From assembly GCA_963826795.1 (NCBI GenBank), contig CAWGYT010000021.1, positions 20,337 to 84,336 of the forward strand: DNA of 64,000 nt, written 5' to 3'. Shown piece after piece: positions 57,257 to 64,000 of this stretch (positions within the stretch are counted from its first letter, which is position 1; each line of letters starts with the position of its first letter). The DNA comes from CAWGYT01 sp963826795. GTDB lineage: Bacteria > Planctomycetota > Planctomycetia > Pirellulales > Pirellulaceae. A program made the position numbers and the translations under genes. A model generated the notes under the pieces. The model was not told the DNA's origin. It made no database searches and saw nothing but the letters and a program-made list of their open reading frames with translations.

Positions 57257-58522
57257 TTGAAATTCGCAACCACGAAATCTGCGACGACCATCGCGCCGTT
57301 TGGGCCCGTCTTTTGGTGTTCCTACGTGGCCAATACGTCCCTGATGGTCGGCGTCAGCATCATGTTTCGATACGCCGATTTGATCTCCTATCTGGGCGGC
57401 ACGGAATATGAACTCGGTTGGATCGTGGGAATTGGGATGCTGGGGGCGATCGCGATGCGGATTTTCCAAGGTCCGGCCATCGACCGTTACGGGGCGGGCG
57501 ACGTCTGGTTGGCCTCCGTGGCCCTGGTTTTCATCAGCCTCGTGGCCCATCTGTGGATCGAACGCATCGACACGCCACTGATCTATCTCTTGCGGATCCT
57601 TTACACGATCAGCCTGGCGGGGGCATTCGGGGCGTCCATTACGTTTGTTTCCCTGCGAGCTCCGCCGGAGCGGACGGGCGAGATGATTGGGGCCCTGGGA
57701 TCGTCAGGTTTCGTGGGGATGGCCGTCGGACCGGTTGTCGTGGACTATCTATTCGCCCAGCCCGGCAGCGGTCGCGTGCCGGTCGACCGCATGTTTTTGT
57801 GGGCCGCCGGGATGGCGCTCATTGCCTTGATCTCGACCGCCCAGGCGCGGTTCCTCGCAGGCGGCCGCGCCGCGACAAGGCGGCGCCCGATGCCGACCTG
57901 GTGGCTGCTGCGCCGTTACCATCCGGGCTCGATCCTGTTGGTCGGTGTGGCGATGGGATTGGGCATCGGGATCCCGTTCTATTTTCTGCGGCCCTTTGCC
58001 GAGCAATTGGGGATCGAGGGGATCCGGAGTTTCTTCTTGGTCTATGCCGTGACGGCCTTCACCGTGAGGTTGATGTGCCGCCAGCTGCCAGACCGCTGGG
58101 GTGTGCAGCGGACGGTGATGCTGGGCATGGTCTTCCTGACGGCGGACATGTTGTCGTTCTTACTGGTGCGGAACGAGCGGATGCTGATGCTCCCGGCGGC
58201 CCTAGGCGGCGTGGCGCACGCATTCGTCTTCCCCGCCGCCATGACCGGCGGCAGTCTGGCGTTCCCGGTCCGCTATCGCGGCCTGGCGACGACCTTGATG
58301 CTGACCATGTTCGACCTCGGCAACCTGGTCGGCCAACCGGCCGTCGGCAGCGCGTTGCACCTGGCACGACAACTCGGCTGGCCCGCCTATCCCACGATGT
58401 TCCTCTCGGTCGCGGTCGTGATGATCGCCACCCTGAGCCTCTACGCCGCCACCAGCCGCGCGAAAAGGGGTCAGGTCTCATTTTCGAGGCGACTTACGGC
58501 AAATGCGCAAAAGGTGATGTGA
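57257..58522 (+). CDS. MFS transporter
   Basis: A 421-residue membrane protein with about twelve hydrophobic segments (PVFWCSYVANTSLMVGVSIM, ILLVGVAMGLGIGIPFYFLR, PTMFLSVAVVMIATLSLYAA). RPFAEQLGIEGIRSFFLVYA, GPAIDRYGAGDVWLASVALV (MFS signature-like) and GVAHAFVFPAAMTGGSL are recognisable. The substrate is unknown. Starts with TTG. The final residues (RAKRGQVSFSRRLTANAQKV) are encoded by a half-copy of palindrome A (58463-58477), so the natural end has been replaced. Confidence 0.85.
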   Translation: MKFATTKSATTIAPFGPVFWCSYVANTSLMVGVSIMFRYADLISYLGGTEYELGWIVGIGMLGAIAMRIFQGPAIDRYGAGDVWLASVALVFISLVAHLWIERIDTPLIYLLRILYTISLAGAFGASITFVSLRAPPERTGEMIGALGSSGFVGMAVGPVVVDYLFAQPGSGRVPVDRMFLWAAGMALIALISTAQARFLAGGRAATRRRPMPTWWLLRRYHPGSILLVGVAMGLGIGIPFYFLRPFAEQLGIEGIRSFFLVYAVTAFTVRLMCRQLPDRWGVQRTVMLGMVFLTADMLSFLLVRNERMLMLPAALGGVAHAFVFPAAMTGGSLAFPVRYRGLATTLMLTMFDLGNLVGQPAVGSALHLARQLGWPAYPTMFLSVAVVMIATLSLYAATSRAKRGQVSFSRRLTANAQKVM

Positions 58523-58881
58523 GGGGCATCGAGTGCTGGGTCTGGAGCTTTCTTTGATCGACCGTCTGGAACTTTCCGTCTGGAGTTTTCCGTCTGGAGT
58601 TTTCCGTCTGGAGTTTTCTGGAGTTTTCCAGTTACTGACCTTTGTGCAATGCTGGATCTAACGCCTGGCGACGGGCTTTGCAAGCAACAGCGGGGGTTCA
58701 CCAGCCATCGTGTCTGCTGGCTATTTTGGCCTGCCATTTGGTGCGGAGATCTTGGATCTTGGAGATCTCCGAGAAGGAATCCTTAATGTGGTCGAACTGG
58801 GCACTTTCGAGTCCATCGTCCGGTTCGTAAACCAGTGGCATCGGGTTACTGATCGTAACTTTACGCGCGACATAGGTCTTG
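58523..58881. other. Array remnant and gene fragment before the IS
   Basis: Contains the variant motif array at 58560-58629 and an open segment at about 58657-58881 (SNSGGSPAIVSAGYFGLPFG, GILNVVELGTFESIVRFVNQ) that looks like the end part of a real but unrecognised protein. It runs into the IS end, which supplies its stop (GLDCTF). Confidence 0.5.
58560..58629. repeat. Variant CCGTCTGGAGTTTT array
   Basis: GACCGTCTGGAACTTT followed by three copies of CCGTCTGGAGTTTT and a partial one. The core is the same ACCGTCTGG as in the mutY array, with different linkers. Confidence 0.85.
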
Positions 58882-60355
58882 ACTGCACTTTCTGAAAAAA
58901 CGCGTTAATTGAACTCCACAAAAAAAGGCTCTTCCATCATGCTGCGTTTGCTAAGACTAACGCATGACAGGAGAGCCAAGGATGGCCGATCCACAATGCC
59001 GTTGGACGAGTCCGAACGACTGGACCGAATGGAGTCAGTGGCTGGCCGCCGGCTTGCACGCTCGCAATCGATGGCGTTTGCCGTTGCTTTTGCTCGGGAT
59101 TCTTTTTGCCCAAGGTCGGCGCACGGTCACGACTTGGTTGCGAGCCGCTGGGATCAGCGACGACTACCAGGACTATTATTACTTTCTTGCCGCCCTCGGA
59201 CGCAAGACCGAATCGGTGGCGACCCAACTGGTCATCCTGCTTCTTCGCGAATTGCCGCTTCCAGAGCGGCTGCTGCTGGTGATCGACGATTCGCCGACGA
59301 AACGCTACGGGCCTCATGTCGAAGGCGCCGATGTCCATCACAATCCGACACCAGGGCCAGCCGATCAACCGTACCTGTACGGTCACGTCTGGGTCACGAT
59401 TTCGTTGGCGCTGCGACATCCGAAGTGGGGCCCATTGGCGCTTCCGCTTCAGGCGCTGCTCTACGTGCGCAAGCAAACCATGGCGACGATTCCCAAGTCT
59501 CGCCGTTGGGGTCGATTCGCCACCAAACTGCAACAGGCGGCGCGACTGGTCGAGTGGATCGTTCCAATCGTGAAAAAGGCAGGGAAATCCGTCTGGATTG
59601 TGATCGACGGCGGTTACACCAAGAGGCCATTTCTGAGACGCGTATTGAAACTTGCCAAGGTGGTGGTCGTGGGACGGTTGCGCAAGGACGCCGCCCTCCG
59701 CGACGTGCCACCAAAGCTGAAACGTCGAGGTCGTGGTCGGCCACGGAAGTACGGCAAGAACCGAATCAGTTTGGCCAAACGCGCCGGACAGCAGCGTGGT
59801 TGGCAAACAGCCGAATGCACCGTCTATGGCGAAGCAACCGTCAAGACTTACAAGACCTTCCTGGCCACTTATGCCCCGACAGGCGGCGTGATTCGCGTGG
59901 TGCTCGTGAAGGAAGATCATGGTTGGTACGCTTTCTTCTGCACCAAGCCCAACGCCAGCGTGGTGGAGATTCTGGAAGCGTTTGCCGATCGCGCAACCAT
60001 CGAACAAGACTTTCACGACGTGAAGGAGGTCTGGGGTGCGGGCCAACAACAGGTGCGAAACATCTGGACGAACGTGGCCGTGTACAACTTGAATCTTTGG
60101 ATGCATACGCTGGTGGAACTCTGGGCATGGGACAAAACGGAAACCCAACTCGTCAACCGCGGCGACTCGCCCTGGGACGACGCGACACGACGTCCTTCCC
60201 ACGCCAATCGCCGGAAAGCACTGAGACAACAGATCCTGCAAAATGAATTATCGGCGATCACCATTGACTGGTCGTTACCGCGAAAAATCATTCAACTGAC
60301 CAAAAGCCTTATGGCCTTGGCCGCATAACATACGTCACTTCTCAGAAAGTGCAGT
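58882..60355. mobile_element. Insertion sequence with DDE transposase
   Basis: About 1474 bp. The ends are perfect 14-bp inverted repeats, ACTGCACTTTCTGA (58882-58895) and TCAGAAAGTGCAGT (60342-60355), with a weaker match continuing inwards. No target-site duplication was seen. The transposase fills most of it. The left end supplies the stop codon of a truncated gene. Confidence 0.9.
58964..60328 (+). CDS. DDE transposase, IS701-like
   Basis: A 454-residue transposase. Catalytic triad candidates: Asp in LLVIDDSPTKRYGPHVEG, Asp in WIVIDGGYTKRPFLRRVL, and Glu in FADRATIEQDFHDVKEVWGA. KLKRRGRGRPRKYGKNRISL is an Arg/Lys-rich DNA-binding insert. The sequence is intact, so the element may still move. 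The family name rests on overall resemblance, not on a search. Confidence 0.85.
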   Translation: MTGEPRMADPQCRWTSPNDWTEWSQWLAAGLHARNRWRLPLLLLGILFAQGRRTVTTWLRAAGISDDYQDYYYFLAALGRKTESVATQLVILLLRELPLPERLLLVIDDSPTKRYGPHVEGADVHHNPTPGPADQPYLYGHVWVTISLALRHPKWGPLALPLQALLYVRKQTMATIPKSRRWGRFATKLQQAARLVEWIVPIVKKAGKSVWIVIDGGYTKRPFLRRVLKLAKVVVVGRLRKDAALRDVPPKLKRRGRGRPRKYGKNRISLAKRAGQQRGWQTAECTVYGEATVKTYKTFLATYAPTGGVIRVVLVKEDHGWYAFFCTKPNASVVEILEAFADRATIEQDFHDVKEVWGAGQQQVRNIWTNVAVYNLNLWMHTLVELWAWDKTETQLVNRGDSPWDDATRRPSHANRRKALRQQILQNELSAITIDWSLPRKIIQLTKSLMALAA

Positions 60356-60923
60356 ATTAGTGCGAGTTGCGTCCCAGTGTGTTGGCGTCTGACAAGCTTC
60401 GGTCGGATCGGGCACAAATAACGGATCTGTCTCGTCAGCAGCTTCGATACGCGGAATTTCGAGATTCGTTATCAGGACCGCCAGCTGCGTACGCAACCGA
60501 AGTTCTGCTCCAGCATTGTGTTAAGCGACGACAAACCCAGACGGTCTACATTCCATCTCCCGTCCGCCCCGCCACGCCTCTGCCCAACCTTCGCGTGAAA
60601 CTCACTCGGGACACGACAGGACGACATTCCCATTTCCCCACCCGAAGTCGCCAGCGGAAACTGCAGACCGTCTGGGTTTGTTTAGGTTTGTTGTAGACCG
60701 TCTGGATTTGTCTGGATTTACTCGGTGGCAGTGCTGCGTACATTTACTCCCAACTCGTTTGTGAATTCCGATTTCTTCAAATTGACCCATAAGGTCAAAA
60801 CACAGAAATAGCGATTGCAAAATCAAGACGGGCTATCGCTTGTTGGTTCGCAGGAAGACTGCCTTGAATCGTTCTTCTGGAAACAGTGATCGGCCTTCGT
60901 GGCCCGATCCATCAATTGGGCTG
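60356..60923. other. Remnant region with one 151-bp element
   Basis: An open segment from 60367 (SDKLRSDRAQITDLSRQQLR, YAEFRDSLSGPPAAYATEVL) could be the tail of a lost gene. The motif-ended element at 60531-60681 interrupts it. Confidence 0.45.
60531..60681. repeat. 151-bp element ended by inverted GTAGACCGTCTGG motifs, copy 1
   Basis: Begins ACAAACCCAGACGGTCTACA and ends with its near-exact inverse (CTGCAGACCGTCTGGGTTTG). The interior (about 110 bp, for example CTCGGGACACGACAGGACGA) is nearly the same as in copy 2. A further GTAGACCGTCTGGATTTGTC follows at 60693. Confidence 0.9.
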
Positions 60924-60926
60924 GTG

Positions 60927-61621
60927 ATGTTACCCGGCCTCGATGGGACCGGGCGCCGTTTCGTCCCCTGATCGACGCTTTGCCGAAGGCGACGCCGGTT
61001 ACGGTCATCTCATACCCGACGGACCAAACGCCGACGTACCACCAACTGTCGAAGCTCGTCACGAGCCACCCCGCTTGTCAGCAGCCGCATATCCTACTCG
61101 CCGAGTCGTTCTCGGGGCCGGTTGGGATCGAAGCGGCGATCGCTAAGTATTCGCCAGCGTTGGGTTTGGTTTTGTGCGCTACCTTTCTGCGTGCGCCGCG
61201 TCCGAAGTGGCTCGCGCTCTCGCGCTGGGTACCGTTGGATCTACTGTTTCGTGTACGCCCGCCACGCACCGTTCTTCGTCGAGTCTTGGGCGTGTCCGAC
61301 GCGGAGGTCGTCGAGCTGTTTCGTCAATCGCTCGAGCAGGTTCCGCCAGACATTCTCAGACGGAGATTGCAGCAAGTGGCAAGTGTCGATGTTCGAGCTC
61401 AGGCCAGACAGTTGACGATCCCCGGTTGCTATCTACGACCGACACGAGATTGGCTTGTGCCGCGCACTCCAGTCGAGGAATGTCGAGAATGCATCACAGG
61501 CTTGCAGGTAATCTGCCTGCCGGGACCTCATTTTTTGTTACAAGAGTGTCCTCAGCAGGCGACCGAACGGATCGTTGACTTCGTCCGGGCGCGGTGTGGG
61601 AATTCAGGCGAATCCGTGTAG
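60927..61621 (+). CDS. Alpha/beta hydrolase, frame broken near 60962
   Basis: About 231 residues. ATG 60927 (or GTG 60924) gives MLPGLDGTGRRF in one frame; a one-base change near 60962 joins PLIDALPKATPVTVISYPTD and the rest. HILLAESFSGPVGIEAAIAK has the nucleophile elbow (ESFSG for GxSxG), and VICLPGPHFLLQECPQQATE the catalytic His (GPHFLLQ). No close family could be named. Confidence 0.7.
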
Positions 61622-62012
61622 CGCCGTGCCCTTGGCCGCTTTCGGAAAAGCCACGGGGCTACAATCCTCATTCTCATTGCGGAGCGAGTGGAGTAGATCC
61701 CGTACCCAGACGAAGATGGACCGTTCGCTTGGCGATCCCGATCTTTTCGAAGTGGCCGTGAAGCGCAAGTAAGCCACATCGATGGCGGACATTGAGGGAC
61801 GCACGCTCGCGTTGACCGTCAACATCAATTGGCGGTTGCACAAACCCAGACCACAAACCCAGACGGTCTACATTCCATCTCCCGTCCGTGCCCGCCACAC
61901 CTCTGCCACCCTTCGCGTGAAACTCACGCGGGACACGACAGGACGGCATTCCCATTTTCCCACCCGAAGTCGCCAGCGGAAACTGTAGACCGTCTGGGTT
62001 TGTTGGTCTGGG
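61622..62012. other. Remnant region with the second 151-bp element
   Basis: Short open segments only. The element is at 61851-62001. Confidence 0.4.
61851..62001. repeat. 151-bp element, copy 2
   Basis: The ends are perfect 20-bp inverted repeats, ACAAACCCAGACGGTCTACA and TGTAGACCGTCTGGGTTTGT. The interior differs from copy 1 by a handful of bases. More motif pieces (GGTCTGGGTTTGTT, CGTCTGGGTTTGTT) follow up to 62034. It lies at the truncated start of the PEP-CTERM remnant. Confidence 0.9.
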
Positions 62013-62041
62013 TTTGTTGTCGTCTGGGTTTGTTGTCTCCG

Positions 62042-62238
62042 TAAACTTCGAACCCGATGGCACACACACAAAGGGATGGAATGACGGTGACTTCACCGGG
62101 GATCGCATAGTGGATTTCGCGGACTTCCTGCTACTGTCTTCTAACTTCGGCGAGGCTGACTTGGCGAGTGTTCCCGAGCCAGATAGCGTGGGGTTACTCT
62201 TGCTTGGGCTGTTTCTCGTCAGACGTCGGCTCAATTGA
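62042..62238 (+). pseudogene. PEP-CTERM protein fragment
   Basis: Only the last 65 or so residues remain: GDFTGDRIVDFADFLLLSSN is a dockerin-like segment, then VPEPDSVGLLLLGLFLVRRR is a PEP-CTERM sorting signal (motif, membrane helix, basic tail). Such proteins are anchored by an exosortase. The 5' part is missing, and the motif-ended element stops just at the fragment. Confidence 0.8.
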
Positions 62239-62348
62239 CGCTGCGGCAAGCATCGCGATTGTCCGTTCCGCTCGCAGCAAACTGAAGGAGGTTGATGTGC
62301 TCGTGCAGTTCGGGGAGTGCCCAATTGCACGAGGTTAAGTCGTCTTGC

Positions 62349-63689
62349 TCAGCCGACGCGAGCCCAACCGCACAGCCAGATCACCGCAGCCAGACACAGG
62401 CAAGGCACGATTAGCTCCTTGGTGACAGCAGACCATGTCCCGCGTCCGCTGATCACCGACTGCTGCGTTGAGCTGAGGCCAATGTTGCGCGACGGACGAC
62501 GAGGATCGTAAAGCACCATCGTGTCCTGGTTCTTGGTTCCACTTGGCGAACGTTGATCGAGGAAGTAATTGACACCATTGACCTCGAAGCTCGGAACATC
62601 GTGTTGACTGTCTCGTGTGGCAGCAGCCAGTTGACCGATACGTAACAACTGCATTGACGCAGGTTGAACCAATAGTGAGCAACGATTCCAAATGCAAGCA
62701 CCAGCATCACTCCAAGCGGGATCCACACGACCCAGCTTGGCGTGGATCTCCGCCGCACTCCCTTGAGATGACTGGCGTCGGGGCGGGCTGGGTAATGAAC
62801 GTCTTCCACGGAGTCGTCGACAGTGTGCTGTTGGCCCAGTTCGTAGCTCGCAATCGAGTACGTGCGGTTGCCGACTTGGTACCGCATTTGGCACTCGTAG
62901 ACCTGCTCACCGAAAGTGTATTGGTCCATCGGCGACACACTTACGATCACTGCCTCTACGACCTGGCCTTCGCCAGCCGACATATCTGCGATCCATTCGG
63001 GGCCGTCCATCATCGAAAACCAGAACGTAAAACCCACTAGAAAGGCCCAGGCGACCTGTATCGACGACGGCAGCGACAGCAGAAAAGCCATGGCGGTAAC
63101 AGGCGATACACGCCGGGGCGGCGGGGATAACGCCACCTCTGATAGTTCGCCAACAGCTTGTGCCTTCGTCCAGTCGTGCCAACAGCTGTAGCCCAACGCG
63201 GCGCCAATCGCCAGGAACGGAAAGGCCAAAAGGACCAAGTTTCCGGCGCCCGATCCGCCGTGCTCGCGATCAAGTACTGCGTGCCCTGGATTCGCGGGAT
63301 CAACGTAGCAAATCGACTCGGAACCAACGGGGTGGCGGTCCTTCAAGGCGAGCTTCCCAATCTCTATCGTCTCCCATGCGTCCCGGCAGCATATCGATTC
63401 GGTCAGACGTATAACGCTGGCCTTCGTATTCGTAGCTGAACAGCATGTTAAGGATTCGCTCTCCGGTGTCGTCGTCGCGCACGAACTCAGCTTGCTCAAT
63501 AACGCAGGGCTTCGGCTCCCAGTTCCGCGCCGATTCGATACCGCTGAGCGTGACCTGGCGCAGAACTAGGAGCCCGAATCCGATGGCGAACGTGACGGCG
63601 GAAAAGAAGGCTCGAATTCGCTGGTCGTTGTTCGCGTCGGCCTTGGTAGGAGATTCCAACGACGACGAAGCTCGCGGTGTCCGCGTCAA
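62349..63689 (-). CDS. DUF3592 membrane protein, two frame breaks
   Basis: About 446 residues if corrected. The N-terminal part has a membrane helix and FSYEYEGQRYTSDRIDMLPG; after a break near 63365 the reading continues AWETIEIGKLALKDRHPVGS and AGNLVLLAFPFLAIGAALGY. A second DUF3592-like unit follows (YTFGEQVYECQMRYQVGNRT, STPSWVVWIPLGVMLVLAFG), with another break near 62655 before TRDSQHDVPSFEVNGVNYFL and MVLYDPRRPSRNI. Two repeats with FxxxYxVxG sections and membrane helices. Function unknown. Confidence 0.65.
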
Positions 63690-64000
63690 TCGTGGCCAGC
63701 CGTCGCAATTTCTTGTTTCTCTTTCTACGTTTGCGAGACTTGCGACTCACGGCTTGATTCCTCCCCCGCAAACCGATTCCATCAACCGCCAAGGGTTCCT
63801 TTGGTTAGAACCTAGTCCTAGTCGATGCTGTGGATACTTTTAGCGGCTTGCCTGACTGCGACACATTTGTGTGACAATGCGACCTATTCCAATCCGACTT
63901 TAGCACCGCAGCCAAAGCCATGACGGTGCATCCTGACGAGGCTTCTGAAAACGGAATCGCGACGTCGGTTTCGACGTATATACACCCAACAGCGGACCGC
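63690..64000. other. Window end, no certain gene
   Basis: On the minus strand a basic segment (SRKSRKRRKRNKKLRRLATI) could be the start of the DUF3592 gene in a further frame. The last 150 bp show no coding signal. Confidence 0.35.

Noticed and set aside
56978..57550. N-terminal extension of glutamate dehydrogenase
   Set aside because: Family proteins begin near 56977; the extension overlaps the MFS gene start and has low-quality sequence.
58909..60246. Second gene in the IS on either strand (445 and 434 residues)
   Set aside because: Shadows of the transposase frame, with no transposase or other motif.

Overview
The window looks like a planctomycete chromosome, probably a metagenome-assembled or lightly polished long-read sequence. 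Supporting this are high GC; a lysine-rich small basic protein; DUF1570, DUF3592 and DUF3352-like proteins; a PEP-CTERM tail; a secreted Gfo/Idh/MocA oxidoreductase with an RRTFLR leader; an outer-membrane type beta-propeller; and long intergenic stretches with dispersed palindromes. No rRNA, tRNA or CRISPR array was found.

Region 1 (0.6-17.7 kb) is a type II secretion operon: gspE-F-G-H-I-J-K, a PilM-PilN-like fusion (GspL role), a PilO-like protein carrying an Ig-like segment and a C-terminal GspC/PilP-like domain, a large secretin gspD and a lipoprotein. Start and stop codons overlap (ATGA) at H/I, I/J and J/K. No separate gspC was seen; its role is probably covered by the PilO-PilP-like fusion. 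A BON-domain secreted protein runs the other way at the end and overlaps the lipoprotein tail.

Region 2 (18-30.5 kb) holds secreted or envelope proteins of unknown role: a DUF3352-like protein, a coiled-coil membrane protein, a DUF1570 putative metallopeptidase, a huge uncharacterised protein (about 1358 aa) and a beta-propeller protein. Region 3 (30.6-57 kb) is mainly housekeeping: purH, trpC, a PRMT-like methyltransferase, mutY, hemW, an MBL hydrolase, an S41 protease, a HEAT lipoprotein, a sugar isomerase, scpB, rpe, a phosphatase-fold pseudoenzyme, accD, a Ser/Thr kinase, the small basic protein, a Wzz-like protein, a Gfo/Idh oxidoreductase, an FAH-family enzyme and glutamate dehydrogenase. 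Region 4 (57-64 kb) has an MFS transporter followed by decayed sequence: a DDE-transposase IS, gene remnants, an alpha/beta hydrolase, a PEP-CTERM remnant and a DUF3592 gene.

The most unusual content is repetitive DNA. Fifteen copies of a GTAGACCGTCTGG motif lie between the two copies of a duplicated mutY 3' end. The same motif forms the inverted ends of a 151-bp element present twice near 60.5-62 kb, and a variant array lies at 58.56 kb. There are also CTAG-bounded elements whose ends supply gene stop codons, two families of long palindromes and a 178-bp tandem array. About thirteen genes carry single-base frame breaks, which suggests sequence error more than wholesale decay and should be settled before any of them is called a pseudogene.
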